Positions 12,695-25,800 of a stretch of 64,000 nucleotides of DNA are shown here, in pieces (within the stretch, counting starts at the first letter, position 1; the number at the start of each line of letters is the position of its first letter). The translations under genes were made by a program, and so were the position numbers. Origin of the DNA: Macquaria australasica. Its lineage: Eukaryota; Chordata; Actinopteri; Centrarchiformes; Percichthyidae. Under the pieces are notes generated by a model. That model had not been told where the DNA came from, searched no databases, and was given only the letters and a program-made list of their open reading frames with translations. Location: positions 372,001-436,000 of the forward strand of contig SEMN01000124.1 of the NCBI GenBank assembly GCA_005408345.1. Reading direction: 5' to 3'.

Positions 12695-15600
12695 TCACAG
12701 CTCATCTCTGCCACCCGTCACCCTGCCTCTCCCTCTGCTCCTCTCCTTCGGTGCTGGGCTCCGAGCGTTGCGGGCGGCGCTGCCGTCCTTCTCCTCCTTG
12801 TCCTTTTTCACCACACTCTGTCCATCTGCAGCCCACATGGCCTCTGCCTGCTCTCGCTCCTGAGGCAGAGAAACAAAAGCATAGAGATGACAGATAAAAT
12901 ACTGATTACCAGTGGCCACTATGACATGAAAAGCAAGTTTGGAAGTGACTGATTACATTTATTCCTGTTAAGAGTAATCATAATTTATAGCCTTGTACTT
13001 TCTGGACAAATATTCTGAGACCAGTTATTTTAAATTCTCTTTTTTCTTCTGTGGTAAGTGATATTAGTGAGAAGGCTCTGCCAACACAAAGTAGTTCTCC
13101 TCTATTAAAGTGGGATTATGTAGCTTTTGCTAAACAGCAGGCACTGGCAACTGTAGGATAATGGTAATATTAAAACATATGGTAACGGTATTACAAGTAG
13201 AAGACTACTAAAGTCAGAAAACTGACTCAGTAATGTTAGTTACACAGCAATATCTACCCAAACTTATCTAACATTAGCCACCATAAGCTACTGATCATAC
13301 CAGACCACATAAGGCTGTAGCAGCAAAACATCTACTATACAAAGCAAGTGTGATTTATTGCTTGTGAATTCAACTTTTCATTTTTTAGAAGAAGAATGTG
13401 TTATTATCTGTTAAAAGTTACACAGTCTCAGTTAGACAGTCTGCATGATGCTAAATGTTAGCCAGCATTGAACTGGGTAAGCTGCTGTACTCTTTAGAGG
13501 AGCTCCTGGTATTTCTGTTATTTTTTACAAATGGAGACACAACCGTTTTTGTTCAAAAAAATTTGATGCCTACAAAATGATTGAAATATACCAAATTATA
13601 ATTCTTAAACATCCTTAGTTCACAAAATGATATTATTACTGAATTATTCATCTTTTCCCAATATGACTGTATGATAAACCTAAAGGACACTGACATGGTA
13701 TGATCACAGGCCAGGCATTGTGAATGCCTAAACATGAAAGCAGCCATCAGATTTGCATTGTACTCCAGCTGGTCTGGTTATCCAACACCGGTGTCACGAC
13801 ATCAACAGCCACATGACTGCAGGAGGCAGGTCCGGCCTGAGGAGAAAGTCAGCGCTGTGTGTCGTCATAATGCTCACCATGTCCCTGTAGAGCTTCTCCT
13901 TTGTAAACCAGAGGGCCAGTGCGCACCGCCGGCCACTGGTCACTGCAGTAACACCATGTGGATTTACTGCACCGGAGGAGAAACCCACCAGTCGACCGCA
14001 GCTGGGTTTTACTCGTGCCTGGAGACATGGAGAAGGACGGAAAAGGTCACCAGGTACAGCAAATATTGTGAAGCAGGTTTAAAAATCACTAAATGAAGTG
14101 ACCTCAGATAGAACCTGGGAATAAGGTGACTTACTGTTACTGTCTTGGCATCCCTGTTAGTGAAGAACAACTCTCCGCCATCAAAGTTGTCATTCAGGTA
14201 GAGAATGGCACTGTGAGAGAAATAGGTCATTCAGCCATAAAAACAACCTAATGGTCTATGCCAGTTAAGCTGTGAATTGAACTGAATTCTGAAGCAAATA
14301 AAATAAACATGTTTTTCAGACTTGATCTTAAAATATTTTATTTCCATTTTGTTAATATAGCTTTACATGGCATTACTAATACAATTTCTCTTTTTGGCTG
14401 CTGTTTTTGCCCTGCTCTTTCCCTTACTGATTGAGATTATTTTTGTGTACCTGAGGTCTCTGTGTATGAATGCTGGCGGTTCCCTCCAACACTGCTTGGT
14501 CTCCGGCTCAAGGAGACAGTTGTCAACATGGACAGGGTGAGACAGGTCCAGCCTGCCCTCCTGGTCACCTAAGGGCACAGAAAATCAAACAATTGTATTT
14601 ACCAAAAGAGCACATTCAAGTTCACGGCATAAAAGTCAGAACTCTGTGAAACCCTGTAGTTGTAGTTCCACATGGTCAGCCCTTTTCCATTTCTTACAGC
14701 AAGTAATAATGATTGATTTGATGAGATATGGATAATGTTGGTATTACCTGCAATAGCACTGCGGCAGACCAGGTGTGTGAAAGAGACAAACAGTCCTGAG
14801 GGGCTCCTGAAGTAGGAGTGCAGCAGGACTCTCACTCTCTCGCCCAGCTCATGTAACAGCCTGGCATCTGATTGGTTCACCAGGCCATCCTGAGCCAACT
14901 GCGAATGAAGTTAAGATTATAAACTTTATAAATTATATTCAAGCACGAGAGAGTAGGTTATTCAGGTTCACTCAAAAATACGTAATGTTTCTGCTTCCAT
15001 TATCGCCTGTTCACCCAACCTTTACAGCCCTGAGGACAGTCAGGCCCTCAAACGTCTCATGAGGTGTGTGTGGAGACCGTCGTCCGCGGTAACCATCTCC
15101 AGCAGATGCTGCAGCCTATCAGAGACGAGATGTGATGATAGGTGAGAGTGTTGCTGTTTCTATCTGAGAAGGCCTGACACTTTGACAATATGAACTTACT
15201 GTTGCTAACTGCAGTACTCTGTCACACTCCTTCTCAGTCATAACTCCGTCGAGTACGACGCGATTGGTCCCGTTCAGAACCTCATCGTCCATGGTGATGG
15301 TCACACCCACCTGAGGGACTGAACCACCTGGAGAGAGCACAGATAAGTTAGGATGAGAGAGGAAACTCAATTCTTAACTCCTACAGACTGAAACAAGAGG
15401 GCGAACTGATCTTACCTGCAAAAAATCCACTGTCATCCACTTCTTCCTGCTGCTCTACCTCTTTCATTTTCTCATTCATTTTCTCTTTTTCAGCTCTGAA
15501 AGAGAAACACAAACAATACTGAGTTGACTTCACATGAACTTTTACTAAAGCTCTTTAGTAAACTGATGGATTTCCTTATGTCTTTCTCACCTCCAGGTAT

Positions 15601-18600
15601 CCCTCAGTGATTCAGGTACGACATCTTCTGGAGTCCAAAGATCCTAAATGGAAAGAAATCATTCAATTTGTGGATGTAGTTTTGTGGATCAAAAGAGTGT
15701 ATATTTGCCTCAGTACTTACTGGGTCGATGAAACTGAAGTCAAGGTTCTCCATACCAAAATACAGTAGCTTCTTCTCCTGCAAAGAGCGACTAATGTATC
15801 TGACAATCTCCTGTATGACAAATAAACACAAAAGCAGCATAAACAAAAGTAATGAAATAGAAATTTTTCTGAGACTGAAATCTGAAATTACTTAAATGAC
15901 TAGACAGTGATTCCTCACCTCTTATTTATTAAGTAAAAAAAATAAAACGAACTTGGATCATTACCACCATAGTAGTGATTTTAATGCAATGGCCATTAAG
16001 TGGTACCTGAGCAGGCTGTGTGCCCTGTGACTCTGTGTCTCCTCCTAGTGTCTCATAGTAGAGCTGCAGGTTGTCTAAGGAGTCCTTGTCAGAGGGGTAA
16101 AACAGGAGAAGAGAGCGAAGTGTTTGCACTGCTTCGCTAATCTCACCGGCTGTGGGGAAGCAGGGATGCAAAATAAGGAGAAGTGGCACTTAAGGGTTCA
16201 AAATGATTGCGGTGTGATACTGAGGTAAAGAAAATTCAGAGGAAGACACACATACACTGTATCATAACATTGAATGATCTTGAATAATCTTCGGTTTGAC
16301 CTCTGAACCCTGACCTTTAAACTGTGCAATATGCAGATGCTCCAGCTGTGAGGGCAGGAAGTCCTCCTGAGCAGAAACCCTTCCAGGTCTTGTGGCTATC
16401 TGAGTCACACAGGACTGCCGACACGAGAGCAGGGAGAGGGAAAGAGCTAGACGGAAAAGAAAAATAGTGACAATGGGTACTTTCTGTTCTCTTTCTGCAG
16501 AATATCCAAGCTTCAGCTTCAGGGCCTTCGTTTTTTTCTTACCTGCAGCCTTCTCGAACACGCCATCAACGCTGTCCACTCCCCTGTTCTCGGGCAGCCG
16601 CTGGGAGGCCACTTCACACTGCACCCTGCACTCCTCGGTCTGCCGCAGTGTTTCATTCACACATGCTTTCCATTTCTCTGCTGCTTGCACCCAGTCAGAG
16701 GAGGCCTCATACTGAACTGCAGAAAGATATAGAACCTAGGATTGATGGTCCGTAGAGAGAGAATAATATAGTTAGATTAAAGAAGGAGATGCTGCTAGAC
16801 CAGCTTCTCCTATAAGAATATAAAAAAAGGGGGTGGACACATTTTGAGACATGAATGCATGCCATTACACGGGCCATTTAAGCCTACTCCAGACAAGCCT
16901 AATCATGTTATAACAAGTGTGCCTGAATAGACAAAATAAGCTGTTCAGGCAGAGGTCTTCAGTTAGTACAACCAGGTTTGAATTACATGGCTGGATAAGA
17001 GAAAGTGAAAGTGAGAGAGGGGAATTCAGTCCCTCAGGCCATGGCTGTCTTTCCACACTCACATCTCCAAAATATTTCTCTTGTGTGCTTACATAAAACT
17101 GTATTATATATTGGACCAGCAACAGAGAAGCCTGTCCCATCCCTACTATTGATGTCGACCTGATAGATCAGTCCTGTTCACCCAAATAAATAGGTAAAAC
17201 TCTGAGCCCACAGAATGTGATGAAATGAAAGGTAAAATTGAAATATTAAACATTTTCCTTTACAAATAATATGTCTATGGAAAGCTGGGCTCTTTACCAT
17301 TGTATACTCTGTCTCTGTCTTCCCTTTAGTATTATTTTGCATATGAATAGGCGCACCGTTGCAATTTATGGACATTACACCACATTATTTCTGGGCATGG
17401 AAATGTAAGCATTGCAATTACCTATTGCAGCAGTCAATGTACAAAATACCTACTGCAACTTCATTCCCCTCTCTTTTACAAAGACGTCATCCCTCCCTCC
17501 TCACCCAGTGTTTCTCATTCTCAATCTCTCTGTCCTGGAAGGCCTCCTCGGTCACTCCTTCCATCCGTCTGTACTTCTCAATGTTATTCCTCATCTCCAG
17601 GTGACTGGGGTTGGCCACAAAGTAGGTATGAGCTGCTGATGCCGCCTTCTGCAACTTTTCCAACTGATGTGCAGGAAGAGGAGCGTGTGAATGAAGTTTG
17701 TCATACACAGACAGGAGTGTTGCTATAAAATACAGTTGTGACCTGAATCATAATTAGGGTTAGAGAATCACAGCATAGACATTAAGCTGTTTACCTCTAA
17801 ATGCCACTTAAGATAATATTTAAGTCTATCAGCAGTAATGAGAAGTTAATAATTATTAGTATGTCACAGACCTTTATGGCTGCCTGAAGAATAGCTTACC
17901 TTGTAGTATGTGACCTGCAGAAAGTTGTAAGGGTTGCGACTGCTGAATTCATACTCAATGTCGGTAGAAACAGGGAGCTGTCCTGCAGGTGTGACAGAGC
18001 GTCCAATACAGAACCTCAAACATTCAGCCCTCTTCTGCACCCAGTCCAAGACCCAGAGGTCCCACATACTCCCCTCTTCAGAGTCTGTCAATACAGAAAA
18101 CATAAATTATTGTGAGTGAAATATACCATCAAACATTCTCCATCATTTATGCAAAAGATAATAACATCTCAATAATAAACACCTTTTGGAGTATATATGG
18201 AGCCTCTTGTGTTTGAAATCTACAAACTATACATTAATAATAAGATTTTAATTGATACATTAATACTATGCTTTATAAAGGAGTCATATTTATTTTTTCT
18301 ACTCCTTTTTGATTTTGCAATGTGCATGTCTTCTGCTCTTGAGGTCATACTCATATCTGAGCTGCACAGTGCCAGTGACTTCAAAGTAATCTAGTTTCCC
18401 ACCAGTAATTATCTTGGAACCAAAATAGTTAGTTTGACTAAGGCCTAATGCAGCTGTGCTGACAACTGATGTACACGCTAAGGTTATAATATAAGGAGTC
18501 ACAAGTAAACATGACTTCATTTATAGGGGGTCACAAGACAAAAAGGCTGGGAACCGCAGGCATGGCGAGGTGATAAAAGTTAAGTATTACATTTAATCAA

Positions 18601-19067
18601 CATGTTACTGACTGTGTGTGAGCTGTTGTTGTAATTCATTTACACATTACAAATAAATAACTACTGAACAAGACCATAACAATAAATCTGGCACATCACT
18701 GACTCCATGTAAGAACACCCAATCACTCACACACACACACTCACACACAATATTTGATAAATCATAACTTACCCAGTTTATTGAGTGCGTCTCTCCCTGC
18801 TGCCACACAGTCATCATGACACTGCCTTCGGACTCCGAATAGTGATTCCTTGGTCACGACGGACTTCTCCAGCAGCTCCGCAGCCTTCCCCCACTCCTCA
18901 CCAAAATATGCACGTACTCCACTGTAGTACAAAAAATCATACGGCTGCAGAAGTGACAAAACACTGGAGCTGCCGCTACTCGGGGTTGCTATGGTAAAAC
19001 TGAGCAATGCTATAATAACAAAATAAGACGCCACGTATACAGTGAAACGCTCAGACTGCAGCGCCAT
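12695..19067 (-). CDS. p3h3: prolyl 3-hydroxylase 3 (LEPREL2)
   Basis: Complete, 16 coding exons in phase: 19067-18773, 18084-17900, 17663-17505, 16711-16543, 16446-16315, 16149-16007, 15810-15721, 15643-15591, 15495-15416, 15327-15200, 15115-15020, 14898-14748, 14568-14451, 14210-14135, 14018-13878, 12859-12695; 726 residues. The start ATG (ACCATGG) precedes a hydrophobic signal peptide. The N-terminal half has the four CxxxC motifs of leprecans (CHDDC, CLRFC, CRVQC, CRQSC). The C-terminal half is the 2-oxoglutarate/Fe(II) dioxygenase: His574-Val-Asp576 in HPVHVDN, His646 in NPHG, and an Arg near 656 (RRCALALWF) for 2-oxoglutarate. It ends in RDEL, an ER-retrieval signal. Family role: collagen 3-hydroxyproline formation, or collagen chaperoning with P3H3 partners, in the ER. 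P3H3 is preferred over P3H1/P3H2 because of its place beside gnb3. Confidence 0.95.
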
Positions 19068-19814
19068 GGTCCGAGACACAAACCAACCCTGTGGAGGAGA
19101 CGGAATTGGGAGGAGAGGAGGGACTATGGAAATTTAGGGAACGAAGGAGAGTGGAATCCAGAAAGTTTCCTCCCGTGCTATCATTTCATATGATGTATGA
19201 ACTACTACACCCCGTTAACGTCTCCGACTGGTAATTTCGTTTGTTTTAATCAAGCTTAATGTGATTTATTTACTTGTTTTGAGCTAATTAATGCTAGACT
19301 GCGTGTTTAACGGTTTATTACCCAGCAAGTCAAGTTGCAGTACTTCTATGTAGCCACGAGAGGAAGCCGTTGGTTGAGTTCAACGGACGTTACCGTAAAT
19401 ATACAAATAAAACAGGTTGAGCTGAAATGAAGAGTCATCCATTGTCTTGTGAACACGTAAATCGGTGACTAATCTATCAATTCATCGATCCCCCACATGT
19501 AGCCACGATTGTACGCAGTGACTTAGCTTTGGTAGATGAGACGTGAATATAAATTCACTGTATTACAAAATCACGCCGGGTGCCGATATCCTACAGGTTA
19601 CGGTAACGAGCCGCAGCCCCTCGGCGTGCGGGCAGCTGGGTTCGTTCGGCCTCCGCTCGACACACGGCGGCGTCTCATGATTCATTCAGCCGAACACAGG
19701 CAGCAGAAGACGGGCTAGACAACGGACACTCTTCCGAGCCGGGGAATAAGAGGCTGGGGGTCCAAACTCAAAGGTGCAAGTGTCCCACTGAAAGGCGGAA
19801 CTAGCTAGCTTGTC
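19068..19814. promoter_or_regulatory. shared divergent promoter of p3h3 and usp5
   Basis: 747 bp separate the two start codons, which face away from each other. The part near 19560-19930 is richer in CpG than the flanks (for example 'gccgcagcccctcggcgtgcg' and 'cgacacacggcggcg'), as in a CpG-type housekeeping promoter. No TATA box stands out on the usp5 side. Sharing of elements is inferred from spacing only. Confidence 0.6.
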
Positions 19815-22800
19815 ATGGCGGATGTTGGTGAGGTTTTGATGTCGGTTTTGTCCACAATTCGGGTTCCGAAGCCCGGGGACCGTGTCCACAAAGACGAATG
19901 CGCCTTGTCATTTTCCTCGCCGGTAAGCCATTTTCCCTTTTACAAATCAAAACGTCAGCCAAAAAAGCGGTGTTGTTTAATTTCTCGCCCTCTTCCACTC
20001 CCTCTTGTTTTTGTCTATTGTAACATTTTGTCATTGCTGCCCTACTTTGACGCACTGGCTTCCTAGATTATCCTGTTTCAACTAACTAGCACGCTAGCGT
20101 CAAGCTAAGCTAATAATGCTCTGTAATGGAAACTTAGCTGCTCGAGCTTGTTAGCTAGCTATGTTGGTGTAATTGGGTATGCTGTCAAACTAGCTAGCAA
20201 GCTAACTTAGTCGTATTGTGGTCACAGCTGTGGCAGGACTGTTCATGCTTTACAACGCAACTTAGCCCATAATAGCTCATTCTTGAGATTGGAGTTTCTC
20301 GTGAACTTGGATAACATTAAAACGGTGTTGGGCTGAATTGCAACCGTTAGCAGGCTGACTGGAGACCTAACGTTATTTGGCTAACATAGAGTAGCTGGTA
20401 ATGTGACATGGTTAAGACCCCCCACATTCCCTCCAACCATAACCTCCCAGCGTTGTGTCACGATGGAGAGAGATAAAGACCGGTTGTAACATTTAACATT
20501 GCCTGTGTCTTCTTTACAGGAGAGTGAAGGAGGCCTGTATGTGTGCATGAACAGTTTCCTGGGTTTTGGGAGTCAGTATGTGGATAGACACCATGCTCGG
20601 ACTGGCCAGAGGGCTTACTTTCACATCACCCGGACTCGCAAGGCTAAGGTGGACACTTTATTCTACTTCATGATTTATTTTCCTTAGGACAGTCAAGACC
20701 GTCAATTCCACATGGACATATCTAAATTACGTTTGACACAATCAGCACCATCTTCTAACATGTCAGGTGAACTAATTTCAACACCCTCTGATATCCTATG
20801 TTATTCTCACAGAAGGAAGACGACAATAACTCTGGATCTGGACACCCGCCTAAGAAAAAGCCCACCAGATTGGCTATAGGTGAGTGCATGAGAGAGTATT
20901 TTAGCAAACACATGTTATTCAGGTGTCCTCTTTTGAGACTGACCCGTGTCTGCCTCCCCTCTTGTTTCTGCTCTTTCCAGGGATTGAAGGTGGTTTTGAT
21001 GTGGAGCAGGAGCTATATGAGGAGGATGTAAAGGTGGTCATTTTACCTGACAGACAGGAAGTGACATCAGAGGACCTTGCCACCATGCCTGACGTTGTGA
21101 GAGAGCGGGTGAGATATCTTGTGTGTTTTCTGGGAAGAAAAATGTTATCATTCTGTTAAGGTTCTGTCAGGGTTGTCAAAGTGGCAATGTACTACCCTAA
21201 AATATTAGAATTGACACAGGTACAGTTTCACAGTACCAGATATCACATTGGCATAATATAAAAAAATGTAGTGATTTATATCATTAATACATGGACATGG
21301 TACAGAGGCTTGCTGTAAACATAGGCAGTCTTCACAGATTTTTGACAAGTTAGTCTTCATACAATATATTGTAGATATATTCCTTAATACAACATTTGGG
21401 CACATGCACATAGGGGTACACTACACGGAAATATGGAGAATACATTTTTTTACCTTCAGTGATCAAGTAGTTCAGAAGTTTCACCATGAGCTGTTAGTCG
21501 GGTCTAATTTGTTCCTGTCGATTCCTTTGCCATCCCTCAAGGTGTCCCTGTCAATGACGGGTATCATGGCAGCCGACTCAGTGTCTCATACCTTACAAGT
21601 TCAACAGTGGGATGGAGAGGTGAGACAGGAGTCAAGGCATGCCGCTGACCTTAAACAGCTTGACAACGGAGTCAAGATCCCTCCCAGGTGAGACATTAGG
21701 TCACAGCTGTCCCTTAAATAAATCTATCATGCAGTTCCTCACAGTTTAGTGACTTTTTGAACAAAGCTTCTCTTATATTCCACTCTAAATTGATGAAAGA
21801 TTGTGCAAACTGCAAGTACAATAGCTGTCTCAACATACTACTAAACCTCTTTCAATTGCAGTGGTGTATTAATTTCAGTGAAGAAAATGACCAGGCAATA
21901 ATGCTTTTGCATTTAGGATCCATTATTGCATTAGTCCATTAATACTGTTGTATCTCCAATAATAAAATTTAGAATAAAGATAGCTGTTCAGTTTTATTAG
22001 TCAAAGCCTACAAGATCTTCAAGGGCAGTGCAAGAATCAATCATTTATTTCAGAACGTGTGTATTGGGGAGTTTGTGTTACTTTTCTTTTCTACATCCTA
22101 GTGGCTGGCGATGTGATGTGTGTGGCCTCCAGGAGAATATTTGGATGAACCTGACGGACGGCAAAGTGCTGTGTGGTCGCAGGTATTTTGATGGCTCCGG
22201 GGGCAACAACCATGCCCTACTCCACTTCCAGGAGACAGGATACCCACTTGCTGTCAAACTTGGTACCATCACTCCTGATGGAGCAGGTAAGCAGATGACA
22301 TGATGATTTTGATGATGTCCAACTGAAATTAAATTGCTTTAATGTTTTTTGGCTACGTAGACAGAGAACTTGTTTCCATACAGCCAATCAAATTGCGTTA
22401 TCTAAAACTATGTTTGGATATAGCAGTATTGACAAAAAGTAGGAATTCTGATATTTCCCCAAAGAAATTTTTATATCGAGGACATATGTGTGCTATGGTT
22501 GATCTGTTATTAAAAATTGTTGAGTGTATACAGTATGTGCATTTGTCTGAAGCTAAGTGCTTCATTGCCATTAATTGCCACCACTGTTTTGTATGTCCAG
22601 ATGTGTATTCCTATGATGAGGATGACATGGTGCTGGATTCCAAGTTACCAGAGCACCTAGCTCACTTTGGCATCGACATGATGACCATGGAGAAGGCAAG
22701 TTCTGTGCTTCTGCTGCTCTTTAGTGGAATATTTTTCTCTCATTGACAATTTCAAATAACAAATCTGCCCATTTTCCCCACTGGTTTACTATGTTCAACA

Positions 22801-25800
22801 TTGGATCAAGTTCTTGTAGACAAAAGTATTGCTTGACCCTCTGCTTTACGATTGAAGTGTTACAAATTTAGTCAGAGATATTGGATTTTTTTCTTGTTGG
22901 CAGACATCCAGGCAGTTATGCTGGCTCTGCCTTACACAGCAGCCATTGATTACATGGTATTACTAAGAGGTCTAAAATTTAGCTGCAGTGTTGGCGAGCC
23001 AAAGAAAATTCATATTGTTGAACAATTGGCAAACTGTCTGGCTCTCCCTCTTGTTATATTTACACTGTTACCCATTACTTATGTATATGCTTATATAACA
23101 TATTATTAAAGAATTATTATAGTATTATTACAGATGGACTATAATAATAGTCATCTCCCCTTGTGTGCTCTTACTTTCACTGCATACCCATTATCATATC
23201 AGCCTACTTTCCCCACAGTTTCAGATATTTTCCTCCACACCTGTTTCTTCCGATTCCCTGCTGCCATTCGTTTCTTTGCCACCTGCTCGTCTTCTTCTCG
23301 TCTAATGTAGAGTGCAGACTACACAGTTGTCAAAGCCTAAGATCTTTGTACCTCTCACTGTGTACTGTAATGTTGTTTCTTGTCTTGCTAATGTATTGCT
23401 GCACACACATAATGATGTTGCACAGACAGGGGGTGGAGGAATTGGCAGTGCAGCACTTAGTGCTATGATGATGTGTTTTGTCCGCCTGCTGTTATTACTA
23501 CTTCATATTGGCTAAATTTGCTCATCATTCTCAAAACCTGCCTTTACATATGAAGGCTGCCGCATAGAATTTCATTTGCTTGTACCCCGCGTCCTTCATT
23601 CTCTTATCTCTTTTGACTTTTTTGCTCTCAGACCGAGCGGACGATGACAGAGCTGGAGATTGCTGTGAACCAGCGCGTTGGGGAGTGGGAGGTGATCCAG
23701 GAATCTGGGACCACCCTACGGCCTCTGTTTGGCCCCGGCTTGACTGGCATGAAGAACCTGGGCAACAGCTGCTACCTCAACTCTGTCATGCAAGTGCTCT
23801 TCACCGTTCCAGACTTCCAGAGCAAGTCAGTACCCTCTTTTACTCATAGCCCCATCCTCCTGTTCCTCTCAGTTGTTATGTTGACCATGTCACTTCCAGT
23901 GATAAAAGACCAAATTAATTCTTATGACAGACTGCAATGAAAATATTGCTATCAAGTTGATTATTACAGCTGCACAGGTGAAATAATTATTCCTGATTTC
24001 TTGAATATTCCTCTAAAAAGTCACACTCTTCACACTGCTTTACGTTATTACGGTAAGATACTGAATATAAAGAATTTGTTTCATATCCTTCTATTCATGC
24101 CTTCCAGGTACGTGTCTAACATCGACAAGATCATTGATGAAGCCCCAAGTGACCCCACCCAGGACTTCAAAACCCAAGTGTGAGTGTCCTCTCCTAATGT
24201 ATGTTTTTTTTCTTGTATTACCATTCTCAGTGGTATGGCAGGAAAGCAAGGTGTTTGATAAAAATATTACAAATTCCAAAATGCTTTGTTTCTATGCTAT
24301 GCTTCTCCCATAGCACAATTTTCACACACATGCATTCAAACAAACATCGTGCCCTCTTTCCCATTTTGTCTTGAAAATGTTGCCATCGTGCACAGTAGAT
24401 GAAATAAACCATCCACATTAAATACGCACGAGCACACTTATCGTGTGTCAGCACAAAGCCGATTACAGACTCCTTTCCAGGCAGCTCCGTGTTTAAATGT
24501 GATTTTTGTTTTAACATGCTCCTCAATCAAAATGCTCTACTGATATCAGCAGGGTTTAGACAGACCTATATTGACACTTGGCCTCGCATCATTTTAGCTC
24601 TGTGCCATTGCAGGAAGAAAGAGCTTTGCTTCTACTGTGTCTCATTTAAACTGACAGAGCCTCTCATTGTGAAATCAAAAGTGAAACCTTAGTCTGGTAT
24701 GGTCTACATAACTAGACACTCTTTCAGTGCAGTAACTTATTTTACACTATAATCTTTCCACTTAAAATTGAAATCTGCCAGATTTGATGTGTATGTCGCC
24801 TAATTCTAAACAATCCCTACTTTTGTTGCTGTACAAAAACTTTTTTATTCCCACCAGTTATGGGAAAATCTTCTCCCTGATTAGACTTTTTATCATGTTA
24901 TTTGAATGCCAAAAATGCAGCTAGGCCTATCCAAATCCTCCTCCTGTGTGAGACGCTGGTATATTGTTGGATGTGCAGTGATGTCAGCTTTGTTTGTTTA
25001 TCACAGAGCCAAGCTCGGCTACGGTCTGTTGTCGGGAGAGTATTCCAAACCAGCACCAGACCCTGGAGATGAAAATGGTGCATCTGAACCCAGGGTAAGA
25101 AGAAACAATCAGTCACAGTGGATTTGCAAGTCTTAGGTTTAGCAGATATCTGTGGCACATGTGGGATTTACTCTCAGAAATAAGTGAGAATGTGGTCTAC
25201 CTAATATTAGCCCTCACTGTTAACGAAGCAGACTGTTCATGCTTTGTTTGCAGGGAGACCAAATTGGCATAGCACCACGAATGTTCAAAGCACTTGTTGG
25301 GCGGGGCCACCCAGAGTTCTCCACCAATCGACAACAGGATGCTCAGGAGTTTTTATTGCACTTCATAAACATGGTGGAGGTAAAGTAACACTCTCATTCT
25401 GCTTCTCTATTTGGTCCCCAGCTTTTCTCTTATGTTATTATTTCTTTTCACCCCCAGAGGAACTGTCGCTCTGGGTCCAACCCATCTGAAGCCTTTAGGT
25501 TCCTGGTGGAGGAGAGGATTGTGTGTCAGCAATCACAGAAAGCCAAGTACACGCAGCGTGTGGATTACATCGTCCAGCTGCCTGTGCCGATGGACCAGGC
25601 TACCAACACAGGTGAAGGGCTGACGGGATACAGCGTTCAACTCAATCTGCAATTTTACACATGGTCAACGGTGCTCATTGTGGGGTGCAAAGGTGTATTT
25701 CACCAACAGGTAGCAAAAAAGTACTGAGAAATTTGAAAAATAAAACGGTGAGCCCAGAAAAGGAAATTTGGGAATTACATATTCCAGTTTAACCCAAAAA

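Noticed and set aside
13734..14096. 120-residue plus-strand frame
   Set aside because: Antisense to p3h3 exon 15 (13878-14018), which is strongly supported by the conserved NPHG and RRCALALWF motifs.
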